43,287 nucleotides of DNA from Actinomyces sp. GTDB lineage: Bacteria; Actinomycetota; Actinomycetes; Actinomycetales; Actinomycetaceae. Every line of letters begins with the position of its first letter. Position 1 is the first letter of the stretch. Under the pieces are notes generated by a model. It did no database searches and had not been told where the DNA came from. It saw nothing but the letters and a program-made list of their open reading frames with translations. The DNA lies in NCBI RefSeq assembly GCF_030524025.1, contig NZ_JAUNHI010000011.1, positions 13,887-57,173 of the forward strand, in the 5' to 3' direction. The position numbers were made by a program, and so were the translations under genes. Shown piece by piece: positions 17,003-24,998 of the stretch.

Positions 17003-17266
17003 TCACAGGTGGGTGTAGACGTCCTGGAGCGTGTAGCCCTTGGCGATCATCATGACCTGGACGTGGTAGAGCAGCTGGCTCAGCTCCTGGCAGGCGGCCT
17101 CATCGGACTCGTGCTCGCAGGCCATCCACGCCTCGGCCGCCTCCTCGACGATCTTCTTGCCGATGAAGTGCACCCCGCGGTCGAGCTCGGCGACCGTCCC
17201 CGACCCGGCGGGGCGGGAGGCGGCCTTGTCCTGCAGCTCGACGAACAGGTCCTCGAAGGTCTTCAT
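17003..17266 (-). CDS. hisE: Phosphoribosyl-ATP pyrophosphatase
   Basis: An 87-residue all-alpha pyrophosphohydrolase, second step of histidine synthesis. [38 protein letters not shown] and [13 protein letters not shown] give the metal-binding Glu/Asp pattern of the MazG-like fold (EExxE-type). ATG 17266 is chosen over an upstream start because it gives the normal HisE N-terminus and because a TACCCT -10 box lies exactly six bases before it. It is the first gene of the hisE-hisG operon and is divergent from the PfkB-family gene. Confidence 0.95.
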   Translation of the reverse strand: MKTFEDLFVELQDKAASRPAGSGTVAELDRGVHFIGKKIVEEAAEAWMACEHESDEAACQELSQLLYHVQVMMIAKGYTLQDVYTHL

Positions 17267-17272
17267 GGGCTC

Positions 17273-17278
17273 AGGGTA
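17273..17278 (-). promoter_or_regulatory. -10 box of hisE, predicted leaderless
   Basis: On the minus strand TACCCT ends six bases before ATG 17266, with no Shine-Dalgarno sequence. It decides the start in favour of 17266. The -35 region is weak. Confidence 0.5.
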
Positions 17279-17373
17279 ATGCCTCCCACCGTCCTGCCCG
17301 GCCACGTCTCAGCGGTGGCCACCCGAGGCGGCAGCAGGGGCCGAACGACTGGCAGCGACAGGTCCACCACGGG

Positions 17374-17428
17374 GTGACATGCTCGAATGTGCAAATATGA
17401 TGCTTATAGCGCTAGTATTCGATCATGT
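17374..17428 (+). promoter_or_regulatory. Promoter and operator-like dyad of the kinase-aldolase operon
   Basis: -35 GTGACA (17374-17379), 16-bp spacer, -10 TATGAT (17396-17401): the strongest promoter match in the window, set in unusually AT-rich sequence. A dyad flanks it: ACATGCTCGAAT (17377-17388) and ATTCGATCATGT (17417-17428) match in 11 of 12 inverted positions. An inner palindrome TAGCGCTA lies at 17407-17414, near the predicted transcription start. These are probably repressor sites; the regulator is not in this neighbourhood. Confidence 0.65.
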
Positions 17429-17491
17429 CGGCGTGCGGGGCGCCGGCTCGTTCCGCGTCGTCGGAGCGATGAGATGTGCAAGGAGGCGCAG

Positions 17492-18484
17492 GTGAGCACC
17501 GGTTCCGTGACCGGACGGGTCATCGTCGTGACCCCCAACCCGGCCGTCGACGTCACCTACGAGGTCGCCACCCCGAGGATGGGGACGGTCAACCGCGTGG
17601 CCCGGGTGGCGCGTCGCCCGGGGGGCAAGGGCATCAACGTCGCCTCGGTCCTCCACCAGTTGCGTGGCATCGGGGCGGACGCCCCCGAGCTGCGGCTCGG
17701 CGGGTTCCTCGGCGGCTCCCAGGGCCAGGAGCTGCAGGAGGCGCTGGAGGACTGGGGCCTGGAGCAGCGGTGGGTGGACCCGGGCGGGGCCTACCGCACC
17801 CGCTCGACCGTCGTCGTGCGCGACGCCGACGGCGGAGCGACCGGCTTCTACGAGCCGGGCAGCCCCGTCACTGCGCACGACTGGCAGGCGCTGGCCTCCA
17901 CGGTCCTGGACGGCGCAGGCCCCGGTGACGTGCTCGTCGTGGCGGGATCCTGCCCTCCGGGAACCAGGGCCGAGGAGCTGGCCGGACTCCTCCAGGCCGC
18001 CCGCGCCCTGGGCGTGCGCACCGTCCTGGACACCTCCGGACCCCTGCTCCTGGCCTGCGCGGGCGGCGCCGACCTCCTCAAACCCAACCTCGAGGAACTG
18101 ACCGAGGCCACCGGCGAGCACGACCCGCGTGCCGGTGCCGAGATCCTCCTGCGTGCCGGTGCCCGCGGGGTCGTCGTGTCCGATGGCCCGCGCGGGATGC
18201 ACCTGTTGAGCCGTGTCGGCGCCACCGTGCGCTCCTGGCACGCGGCCCCGCCGCCTGTCGAGGTGGTCAACCCCACCGGCGCCGGGGACGCCGCCGTCGC
18301 GGCGCTCGCCGCCCACCTCGCCGCCCGCCCGGGCACCGAGCCGGTCGGAGGCCGGGCACTTGAGGTCGCCGTCGCGCTGTCGGCGGCGGCGGTGCGCACC
18401 CCCGTGGCCGGGCTCGTCGACCCCGACACCTACACCACCCTTCTCCACCAGGTGAAAGCTGAGGACACCGATGCCGCTGACTGA
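17492..18484 (+). CDS. PfkB-family sugar-phosphate kinase (1-phosphofructokinase / tagatose-6-phosphate kinase)
   Basis: A 330-residue ribokinase-fold kinase. VTPNPAVDVTYEV and RRPGGKGINVASVL (substrate-binding glycines) are near the N-terminus, and NPTGAGDAAVAALAAH near residue 262 holds the catalytic Asp and the anion hole. NPTGAGD is closer to LacC-type tagatose-6-phosphate kinases than to FruK, and the next gene is a GatY/KbaY-like aldolase, so the tagatose-6-phosphate pathway is plausible; fructose-1-phosphate or fructose-6-phosphate remain possible. GTG 17492 is chosen because AAGGAGG sits five bases before it; ATG 17474 is an alternative with no good ribosome-binding site. The stop overlaps the aldolase gene by 14 bases. 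Confidence 0.85.
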   Translation: MSTGSVTGRVIVVTPNPAVDVTYEVATPRMGTVNRVARVARRPGGKGINVASVLHQLRGIGADAPELRLGGFLGGSQGQELQEALEDWGLEQRWVDPGGAYRTRSTVVVRDADGGATGFYEPGSPVTAHDWQALASTVLDGAGPGDVLVVAGSCPPGTRAEELAGLLQAARALGVRTVLDTSGPLLLACAGGADLLKPNLEELTEATGEHDPRAGAEILLRAGARGVVVSDGPRGMHLLSRVGATVRSWHAAPPPVEVVNPTGAGDAAVAALAAHLAARPGTEPVGGRALEVAVALSAAAVRTPVAGLVDPDTYTTLLHQVKAEDTDAAD

Positions 18485-19310
18485 CCTTGTCACCCCCGCC
18501 CGCGCCGCCCGCTCCCGGGGCACGGCGCTGGGCGCCTTCAACGTCGTGCTGCTCGAGCACGCCGAGGTCTTCACCCGTGCCGCCGAGCGCGCCGGACTGC
18601 CGATCGTCCTGCAGATCTCGCAGAACGCCGTGGCCTACCACGGCGGACGCCTGGCACCGATCGCCGCCGGTGCCCTGGCCGTGGCCCGCTCTGCCGAGGT
18701 CCCCGTGGTCGTCCACCTCGACCACGCCGAGTCCGTCGACCTGGTGGCCGAGGCGGTCGAGCTGGGCATGAGCTCGGTCATGTACGACGGCTCGGCCCTG
18801 CCCTACGAGGACAATGTCGCCACCACGGCGCAGGTCGTCGGGATGTGCCACGCCCGCGGGGTCAGCGTCGAGGCCGAGCTCGGCGAGGTGGGCGGCAAGG
18901 ACGGGGCCCATGCCCCGGGGGTGCGCACCGACCCGCAGGAGGCCGCGCGCTTCGTCGAGGCCACCGGGGTGGACCTGCTGGCCGTGGCCGTCGGCTCCTC
19001 CCACGCCATGACTGAGCGCCGGGCGCTGCTCGACAACGGGCTCATCTCCCGCCTGGCCGCCGCGGTGCCAGTGCCGCTGGTCCTCCACGGCTCCTCCGGG
19101 GTCGACGACGCGGGCCTGGTCGCCGCCGTGCGCGCCGGCATGACCAAGATCAACGTCTCCACGCATATCAACGTCGTGGCCACGACCGTCGTGCGCGAGG
19201 TCCTCGGGGACAACCCGGCGATGGTCGACCCGCGCCGGTACCTGGGTCCGGCCCTGGCGGCCGCGGGGGAGGAGGTCGAGCGGCTCCTGGGCCTGTACGC
19301 CTCCGCCTGA
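18471..19310 (+). CDS. Class II ketose-bisphosphate aldolase (GatY/KbaY/Fba-like)
   Basis: A 279-residue zinc-dependent class II aldolase. ALGAFNVVLLEHAEVF is the N-terminal block; VVHLDHAESVDL carries the catalytic Asp and zinc His; VSVEAELGEVGGKDGAH is the metal/monovalent-cation site; LHGSSGVDDAGL and MTKINVSTHINV bind the substrate phosphate. It cleaves fructose- or tagatose-1,6-bisphosphate to dihydroxyacetone phosphate and glyceraldehyde-3-phosphate. At about 280 residues it is of the shorter GatY/KbaY type rather than the ~345-residue glycolytic FbaA type. ATG 18471 lies inside the end of the kinase gene, so translation is coupled. The two genes form an operon under the 17374 promoter. 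Confidence 0.88.
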   Translation: MPLTDLVTPARAARSRGTALGAFNVVLLEHAEVFTRAAERAGLPIVLQISQNAVAYHGGRLAPIAAGALAVARSAEVPVVVHLDHAESVDLVAEAVELGMSSVMYDGSALPYEDNVATTAQVVGMCHARGVSVEAELGEVGGKDGAHAPGVRTDPQEAARFVEATGVDLLAVAVGSSHAMTERRALLDNGLISRLAAAVPVPLVLHGSSGVDDAGLVAAVRAGMTKINVSTHINVVATTVVREVLGDNPAMVDPRRYLGPALAAAGEEVERLLGLYASA

Positions 19311-19314
19311 CCCC

Positions 19315-20502
19315 TCAGCAGAGGCCTGCGGCCAGCGCGGCGGCGTGCCGGCCCGCGGCCGCGGCCGCCAGGAAGGCGGCCTCGTCCTGGTCCAGGCCGC
19401 GGCCCATCGTCGACAGCCGCAGCCCGGTGCTCTCCTCGACGGCATCCAGGGCCCGGCGCAGACCGTCCACCGGGACGTCGATCCGCCGGTGGGGCTCGCC
19501 CAGGGCGCGCGGCGAGCACAGCGCCGCGGCCTGCCGGTCGACCTGCCTGCCCAACTCGCCGGGCAGCTCGGGCACGACGACGTCGGCCCCCGCGAGCGCC
19601 ACCCGGCCCAGCGCCGTCATCGAGTGGTGGGACACCCCCCGGTGCCGTTCCCGGGGGTCGGTCTGGGAGATGCGCAGGCAGGCGACGGCGCGGCCCTGGA
19701 GGGCCGCCACCGCGTTGACCACGTCCCCGCAGGCCACGCCGGAGAAGCCCCACGGAGTGTCGGTGCCCAGGTTGCCCGGCCCCTGGATGACGACAATGAC
19801 CTCGGCGCCCAGGACATGCCGTGCGGCGAGCAGGGCGTTGTGGATACTGACGGCCTCGACGTCCCCACCCCAGGCCTGTCCCGCCGTCACCGTCGCCTCG
19901 AGCCACCCGGCGGCGCGCAGGGCCGCCACCGTCCGCGAGTAGGGCATCGGCAGCGCACCGCCGTCGGGCATGACGTACACCACCCGCGGGGCCTTGCGCC
20001 CCCGCCAGCCGCGGCCCGCGGCCGAGCACGACGACCTGATCCCGGCCAGGACGGCGGGCAGGCTGGAGTGCAGGTCGGCCACGACCACCGGGACGCCGCC
20101 CAGCGTCAGCTCCTCCGCGGAGGCGGACAGCAGGCCGTGGTGGGCGGTGCCCTGCTCGTCGACGCCGGTGACCATGACCTGGTCGGGCATGTAGCGCGCC
20201 TTGACGAGGTGACCGGTGGGGGTGGGGTCCTCGGGCAGGACGTCGAGGCGGGTGAGCACCATGGCATGGCCGCCGGTGCCCAGGCCCCGGTCGAGGGCCG
20301 AGACCTCCAGGCGCACCCGCTCCCCGGTCGAAGGCATGCCCGTCAGCGTCTCGTAGACCACGGCGCGGCACTCCTGCCCGACCAGCAGTCCCGTCGCGTT
20401 GGCCGGTGCCGCCAGGATCCGCACGAGCAACTCGGCGCAGCGGTCGCCCTCGCGCCCCCACGCCACCCGGAGGGCCAGTACCCGCCCGTCGCGCCACATC
20501 AT
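19315..20502 (-). CDS. DUF3866 family protein
   Basis: A 395-residue protein recognised as the actinobacterial DUF3866 family, of unknown function. Conserved blocks include the N-terminal LTGMPSTGERVRLEVSALDR with LGTGGHAMVL, GHLVKARYMPDQVMV, VPVVVADLHSSLPAVLAGI, YVMPDGGALPMPYSRTVAAL, AGQAWGGDVEAVSIHNALL, VIQGPGNLGTDTPWGFSGVA and DPRERHRGVSHHSMTA. The runs of small residues with conserved Asp/His suggest an enzyme, but no catalytic role can be assigned. ATG 20502 is chosen over 20499 because a TACGGT -10 box ends six bases before it. It is divergent from pafB and its stop is four bases from the aldolase stop. Confidence 0.85.
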   Translation of the reverse strand: MMWRDGRVLALRVAWGREGDRCAELLVRILAAPANATGLLVGQECRAVVYETLTGMPSTGERVRLEVSALDRGLGTGGHAMVLTRLDVLPEDPTPTGHLVKARYMPDQVMVTGVDEQGTAHHGLLSASAEELTLGGVPVVVADLHSSLPAVLAGIRSSCSAAGRGWRGRKAPRVVYVMPDGGALPMPYSRTVAALRAAGWLEATVTAGQAWGGDVEAVSIHNALLAARHVLGAEVIVVIQGPGNLGTDTPWGFSGVACGDVVNAVAALQGRAVACLRISQTDPRERHRGVSHHSMTALGRVALAGADVVVPELPGELGRQVDRQAAALCSPRALGEPHRRIDVPVDGLRRALDAVEESTGLRLSTMGRGLDQDEAAFLAAAAAGRHAAALAAGLC

Positions 20503-20508
20503 GGGCAC

Positions 20509-20514
20509 ACCGTA
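20509..20514 (-). promoter_or_regulatory. -10 box of the DUF3866 gene, predicted leaderless
   Basis: On the minus strand TACGGT ends six bases before ATG 20502. No Shine-Dalgarno sequence is present. The divergent pafB promoter is only 33 bases away, so the two promoters overlap in their -35 regions. Confidence 0.5.
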
Positions 20515-20547
20515 CACACGCCGGACCACTCCGGGGACCGAGCCATC

Positions 20548-20553
20548 TAGGCT
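20548..20553 (+). promoter_or_regulatory. -10 box of pafB, predicted leaderless
   Basis: TAGGCT ends six bases before GTG 20560, with no Shine-Dalgarno sequence. This supports GTG 20560 as the start. Confidence 0.5.
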
Positions 20554-20559
20554 GGCGGG

Positions 20560-21528
20560 GTGAGCACTTCCTCCGCGCAACCGATCCCGGCCGAGGAGCG
20601 TCAGGTCAACCTTCTGCTCGCGCTGCGCAACACGACGACCGGGCTGACCGCCGCGACCATCATCGCCACGGTCGCGGGCTACGACCCCGCCGGCGGCACC
20701 GCGGCCCGACGCATGTTCGAGCGGGACAAGAGCGTCCTACGCGGCTTGGGCATCACCGTGCAGACCTCGGGCAGCGAGGAGCAGACGCGCTACCGGGTGG
20801 CCGAGGAGGACTACGCCCTACCCGAGCTGACCGTCTCGGCGTCCCAGGCGGCCGCCATCGACCTGGCCGCCTCGGCGTGGCGCTCCGGGGCCCTGACGAG
20901 CTCGGCGCGCCACGCCCTGACCAAGATCCGCGCGGTGGCCGACAGGCCCCACGGACCCGGCGCCCTGCTCGACCTCACCCTCGACCTGGCCGGCGATGAG
21001 GTCCCTGCCGAGCTGGCCGCCGCCGTCGACGAGCGGCGGCTGGTCAGCTTCGACTACCTCTCTCCGGCATCCGGCCGGTCCCGCTCGCGCACCGTCGAGG
21101 CCCACCGGCTGCGGCTGAGCCAGGGGGCCTGGTACCTCGACGCGCTCGAGCCCGCCACCGGAAGCCGACGGACCTTCCGCCTGGCCCGCATCACCGGCGG
21201 GGTGGACATCGTCTCGGGTCCCGGCGCCTTCGACCCCGACCCCCCGGACCCCGAGACGCATACTGCCCTGCTGGCCGTCGCCCCGGGCAGGGCGCTGCAG
21301 ATCCGTGCCGGTGCCACCAGCGCCCCGCCGCCTGCTGGGGTCGAGCCGCCCGAGGGATGGGAGGTGCTGAGCGCCGCCTACGCCGACACCTTCGCCTTCG
21401 CCGGCGCCCTGGCGGCGCTGGGCGACGGCGTCGTCGTCCTGGCACCGCCCGCCCTGCGCGAGGAGGTCCTCGCCCACCTGCGCGGCGCCGCCGCGCTGAC
21501 GGGCTGTGGCCGGGACGGGGGCCGCTGA
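20560..21528 (+). CDS. pafB: WYL-domain transcriptional regulator PafB
   Basis: A 322-residue winged-helix plus WYL-domain protein. The N-terminal half (EERQVNLLLALRNTTTGLTA to about residue 85) is the DNA-binding domain, and RLVSFDYLSPASGRSRSRTV followed by WYLDALEPATGSRRTFRLAR is the WYL domain, including the W-Y-L motif itself. A WCX-like C-terminus follows. In mycobacteria PafB pairs with PafC as an activator of the LexA/RecA-independent DNA-damage response. Next-door pafC and tatA-tatC match the usual actinobacterial order. The proteasome genes that often accompany pafBC are not in the window. Stop and next start are one base apart, so the two are co-translated. Confidence 0.92.
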   Translation: MSTSSAQPIPAEERQVNLLLALRNTTTGLTAATIIATVAGYDPAGGTAARRMFERDKSVLRGLGITVQTSGSEEQTRYRVAEEDYALPELTVSASQAAAIDLAASAWRSGALTSSARHALTKIRAVADRPHGPGALLDLTLDLAGDEVPAELAAAVDERRLVSFDYLSPASGRSRSRTVEAHRLRLSQGAWYLDALEPATGSRRTFRLARITGGVDIVSGPGAFDPDPPDPETHTALLAVAPGRALQIRAGATSAPPPAGVEPPEGWEVLSAAYADTFAFAGALAALGDGVVVLAPPALREEVLAHLRGAAALTGCGRDGGR

Positions 21529-21529
21529 G

Positions 21530-22582
21530 ATGGCCCGCCCCAGCTCCGTGGACCGGCTCGTGCGGCTGCTGGCGCTGCCCGCCTGGGTGGCCGAGCGCCC
21601 CGGCGCCACGGTCGAGCAGGCCGCCGAGCACTTCGGGGTGACGGCCCAGACGATCCGCGCCGATGTCTCGACCCTGTGGGTCTCGGGCGTCCCGGGCGGC
21701 ATGCCCGGCGACCTCGTCGACTTCGACGCCGAGGCCTTCGAGGAGGGCAGGCTCAGCCTCACCCAGCCGCTGGGCCTGGACCGGCCCGTCAGGCTCTCCC
21801 GGCAAGAGGCCGTCAGCCTCCTGCTGTCCCTCAGGGTCCTCCATGACCTGCTGCGCACCGACCCCGGTGCCGCACAGGCGCTCGGCGGGGCCCACGAGGC
21901 CCTGCGCCGCGCCCTGGGCGCGGCGGGCCAGGACCCCGCCCAGGACGGGCCGCAAGCCGTGCCCCCTCAGCCCAAGCAGGACGCCCAGGACATTCCCCAG
22001 TCCTCCGGTGTCCGGGCGGAGGCGCTGGGCGCCGTGCGCTCAGCCCTGGAGGAGGGCCGCCGCCTCCACCTGTCCTACGTCTCGGCCACCGACACCCCCT
22101 CCGAACGCAGCGTCGACCCCCTGGGTCTGAGCAGCGACGGCACGAGCCTGACCCTGCGCGCCTGGTGCCTGACCGCCCGGGACGAGCGATCCTTCCGCCT
22201 CGACCGCGTCCTGGAGGCACGGGTGCTCCCCGAGCCCGCCACGACGCACCCCCGCCGACGCCCCCGCACCCCCGGCGCCCAGGCCGGTGCTGAGGCGGTC
22301 CTCACCCTGGCCCCCTCCGGCAGGTGGCTCATCGAGCAGATTCCGTGCACCAGCCGGGAGCGTCCCGACGGATCCCTCGTGGCCGTCGTGCACGGCCGGG
22401 ACCGTGCCTGGCTGCTCGGACTCGTCCTGTCCGCCGGACGCCACATCCTGGCCGTTGAGCCCGTGGACCTGGCCCGGGACGCGGCCGCGGCGGCCACAAG
22501 GGCGCTGGAGGCCGACGCCGCGGTCCACACCGGTCGAGACCGGGAAGAACCGGGGGAGAGCCGGGGGGGCAGCAGGGCCTGA
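21530..22582 (+). CDS. pafC: WYL-domain transcriptional regulator PafC
   Basis: A 350-residue partner of PafB with the same layout. VDRLVRLLALPAWVAERPGA and VEQAAEHFGVTAQTIRADV form the winged-helix DNA-binding part; RRLHLSYVSATDTPSERSVD and LTLRAWCLTARDERSFRLDR form the WYL domain, in which the canonical W-Y-L is changed to RAWCL, as is common in the PafC half. Between them lies a variable glutamine/proline/aspartate-rich linker (about residues 135-160). ATG 21530 directly follows the pafB stop. PafB and PafC act together on DNA-damage genes in mycobacteria. An AT-poor 150-base gap with a possible promoter separates it from tatA. Confidence 0.9.
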   Translation: MARPSSVDRLVRLLALPAWVAERPGATVEQAAEHFGVTAQTIRADVSTLWVSGVPGGMPGDLVDFDAEAFEEGRLSLTQPLGLDRPVRLSRQEAVSLLLSLRVLHDLLRTDPGAAQALGGAHEALRRALGAAGQDPAQDGPQAVPPQPKQDAQDIPQSSGVRAEALGAVRSALEEGRRLHLSYVSATDTPSERSVDPLGLSSDGTSLTLRAWCLTARDERSFRLDRVLEARVLPEPATTHPRRRPRTPGAQAGAEAVLTLAPSGRWLIEQIPCTSRERPDGSLVAVVHGRDRAWLLGLVLSAGRHILAVEPVDLARDAAAAATRALEADAAVHTGRDREEPGESRGGSRA

Positions 22583-22686
22583 CGAGGCTGCGACGAGCTT
22601 GTGACCTGAGCCGTGACGTGAGCGGAATCAACCTACGCCGACGGTGGAACGGCCCAGGCGGCGCACGGGGCCCGGTGAGCATGCCG

Positions 22687-22692
22687 CTAGAC
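22687..22692 (+). promoter_or_regulatory. Possible -10 box of tatA
   Basis: TAGACT lies 42 bases before GTG 22735, leaving a leader of about 35 bases with AAGGAGAG as ribosome-binding site. The 152-base gap after pafC shows no other clear element. Confidence 0.4.
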
Positions 22693-22734
22693 TCTCGAAT
22701 GTCTCATCGTGTCGCACACCGCAAGGAGAGTGCC

Positions 22735-22992
22735 GTGAAGTTCTCACCCACCCACATCGTCGTCCTGCTGGTCGTCATCATCCTCATCTTCGGGGCCAAG
22801 CGGCTCCCGGAGATCGCGGGCTCGGTCGGCAAGTCCATGAAGGTGTTCAAGAAGGAGGTCAAGGAGCTGCGCGAGGACGACGACGCCCCCGCCCAGATCC
22901 AGCAGCCTCAGGAGGGCACGTACTACACCCAGCCCACCCAGCAGGGACAGGCATACCCCCAGCAGTCCCCGGAAGGCACCACCCAGCAGTGA
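22735..22992 (+). CDS. tatA: Sec-independent translocase protein TatA
   Basis: An 85-residue protein with one N-terminal membrane helix (THIVVLLVVIILIFGAKRLP), the conserved FGAKRLPE hinge and an amphipathic helix (GSVGKSMKVFKKEVKELRED), then a glutamine/proline-rich tail. TatA forms the pore for folded proteins carrying twin-arginine signals. GTG 22735 is chosen because AAGGAGAG is six bases upstream and because the upstream frame would put a charged extension before the membrane helix. tatC follows 115 bases downstream. No separate tatB is seen here; in actinobacteria it is usually elsewhere. RibY in this window is a possible substrate. Confidence 0.95.
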   Translation: MKFSPTHIVVLLVVIILIFGAKRLPEIAGSVGKSMKVFKKEVKELREDDDAPAQIQQPQEGTYYTQPTQQGQAYPQQSPEGTTQQ

Positions 22993-23107
22993 GGTCCCGC
23001 CGGGCGTGGAGGCCGGTGCGGGGACGCGAGCCCGCCCCCGGCACGCCCGGTGCGCCCTGACGGGCCAGGGCCCGACGGGCCCCGAAGTCGAGTGAAGGAG
23101 CCAGGCC

Positions 23108-23968
23108 ATGGTGGCACTGCCCAAGGTGTTCCACACCAGGCGCCAGGACAACCCTGAGGCGGTCATGTCCATTGGCGACCACCTGCGTGAGCTGCGTGAC
23201 CGCCTGGTCATCTCGGCCGCAGGGGTCCTTGTCATGTCCGTGGTCGGCTACCTCTTCTACGACCAGGCCTTCAGCCTCATCACCCACCCCATCGAGGATG
23301 CCAACGCCAACGGCGCGGACATCTCGATCAACTTCGACACCGTCCTGTCGTCTTTCGACATGAAGCTCAAGGTGTCGATCTGGTTGGGCGTGTTCCTGGC
23401 CTCCCCCCTGTGGATGTACCAGTTCTGGGCCTACGTCGGACCGGGCATGACCCGCAAGGAGAAGCTCTACACCTGGGCCTACGGCGCGACGGGGCTCGTG
23501 CTCTTCGCGGCGGGCGCTGCCCTGGGCGTGTTCATCCTGCCCCACGCCGTGACCATTCTCACCGGCTTCATCCCCGAGTCGGGCACCGGTTACCTCCAGG
23601 CGAGTCTCTACCTGTCCTTCGTCATGCGGCTCATCCTCGTGTTCGGGGTCGCCTTCCTCCTGCCCGAGCTGCTCGTCGCCCTCAACCAGCTCGGCGTCAT
23701 GAAGGGGCGCACCATGCTCGCCGGCTGGCGCTGGGCGGTCGTGGCGATCTTCACCTTCATGGCCTTCGCCAACCCCCTTCCCGATCCCTGGTCGATGATC
23801 TTCATGGCGGTGCCCATCACCGGCCTGTACTTCCTGGCCTGCTACATTGCCATCACGCACGACAAACGGGTGGCCCGGCGCGAGGCCGAGGAGAACGCCG
23901 CCCTCGACGCGGCGCTGGCCGGCACCGGGACGGCCGGTGAGATCGCCTCCGGCTCCGAGAGCTCCTGA
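23108..23968 (+). CDS. tatC: Sec-independent translocase protein TatC
   Basis: A 286-residue, six-helix membrane protein, the signal-peptide receptor of the Tat translocase. The N-terminal MSIGDHLRELRDRLVISAAG contains the conserved HLxELRxRL motif, and the first cytoplasmic loop has the invariant SPLWMYQFWAYVGPGMTRKE with the Phe/Glu signal-recognition region. ANPLPDPWSMIFMAVPITGL is the typical end of the family. ATG 23108 has GAAGGAG upstream. It is encoded with TatA in the usual order after pafBC. The C-terminal tail is long and acidic/alanine-rich. Confidence 0.96.
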   Translation: MVALPKVFHTRRQDNPEAVMSIGDHLRELRDRLVISAAGVLVMSVVGYLFYDQAFSLITHPIEDANANGADISINFDTVLSSFDMKLKVSIWLGVFLASPLWMYQFWAYVGPGMTRKEKLYTWAYGATGLVLFAAGAALGVFILPHAVTILTGFIPESGTGYLQASLYLSFVMRLILVFGVAFLLPELLVALNQLGVMKGRTMLAGWRWAVVAIFTFMAFANPLPDPWSMIFMAVPITGLYFLACYIAITHDKRVARREAEENAALDAALAGTGTAGEIASGSESS

Positions 23969-24049
23969 GCGCACTACGCCCGCCGTGTGAGCCGTTGAGC
24001 GCCATCCTGCCCGCCCGGCCCTCTGCCGCCTGATCGAAACCGAGCACCG

Positions 24050-24967
24050 ATGCGCCTGGCCCTCATCTCCAACCCCACCTCCAACCACGGTCGTCACCGC
24101 AGCGCCGCAGAGACCACCAGGCGCGCCCTCATCGCACGGGGCTACGAGGTCCTGCCCGCCGCGCAGGACGGCTCCGACGGCCTGGGCGCCCTGTTGGAGG
24201 AGCGCGGCGTCGATGCTCTGGTCGTCGTCGGCGGCGACGGCATGGTCCACCAGGGCCTCAACCTCGTGGCGACCACGGGTGTGCCCATGGGGATCGTGGC
24301 CACCGGCACCGGCAACGACATCGCGCGCCACTTCGGCCTGCCGGCCCGCGACGTCCTGGCGGCCACCGACGTCATCGATGCCGCACTGACCGGGCAGGGC
24401 AGGGTCCTGGGCTGCGACGCGATCCGGGTGACCGGGGCCTATGGCCAGCACTGGTGCATGGCCGTGGTCGGGGCGGGCATCGACGCCGTGGTCAACCGCA
24501 GGGCCAACAACCTGCGCTGGCCCCACGGCGAGGCCCGGTACACCGTGGCGGTCGTCCCCGAGATCGTGCGGATGCGCCCCTACGGCTACCGCGTGACAAC
24601 CGACGCGGGCACCTGGGAGGGCCCGGCCATGCTGCTGGCGGCCGCCAACACCTCCTTCATCGGCGGGGGCATGACCCTGGCCCCCAGCGCGGAGGTGACC
24701 GACGGCCTGCTTGACGTGCTGCGGCTCGATCCGGTCACGCGTCCCGGGCTCGTCGGCCTGTTCCTGCGGATCTTCCAGGGCACCCACGTCGAGCACCCGG
24801 CGGTCCACATCGAGCGCAGCCGCGCGGTGACCATCGAGGCCCTTCCCGACAAGGAGGCCGGTCTCCACACCCCGCCCCGGCCCTACGCCGACGGGGAGGC
24901 CATCGCCCCGCTGCCCCTGCGCCTGGAGGCGGTGCCCGAGGCGGTGCGCCTGCTCCTGCCGCGCTGA
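24050..24967 (+). CDS. Diacylglycerol kinase-family lipid kinase
   Basis: A 305-residue DagK/LCB5/YegS-type lipid kinase. RLALISNPTSNHGRH at the N-terminus, VVVGGDGMVHQGLN (nucleotide-binding GGDG), and GIVATGTGNDIARHFGLP are the family signature blocks. The C-terminal half is the beta-sandwich domain, with NTSFIGGGMTLAPSAEVTDG and LLDVLRLDPVT. It would phosphorylate diacylglycerol or a related lipid alcohol at the membrane. It lies between tatC and helY; other actinobacteria keep this order. The start ATG 24050 lacks a clear ribosome-binding site. The exact lipid substrate cannot be told from sequence. Confidence 0.9.
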   Translation: MRLALISNPTSNHGRHRSAAETTRRALIARGYEVLPAAQDGSDGLGALLEERGVDALVVVGGDGMVHQGLNLVATTGVPMGIVATGTGNDIARHFGLPARDVLAATDVIDAALTGQGRVLGCDAIRVTGAYGQHWCMAVVGAGIDAVVNRRANNLRWPHGEARYTVAVVPEIVRMRPYGYRVTTDAGTWEGPAMLLAAANTSFIGGGMTLAPSAEVTDGLLDVLRLDPVTRPGLVGLFLRIFQGTHVEHPAVHIERSRAVTIEALPDKEAGLHTPPRPYADGEAIAPLPLRLEAVPEAVRLLLPR

Positions 24968-24985
24968 GCGGGTCCCGGGGACACG

Positions 24986-24991
24986 TAGGCT
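24986..24991 (+). promoter_or_regulatory. -10 box of helY, predicted leaderless
   Basis: TAGGCT ends seven bases before ATG 24999, with no Shine-Dalgarno sequence. It would drive helY and the overlapping lnt and ppm1. Confidence 0.5.
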
Positions 24992-24998
24992 GAGCGCC

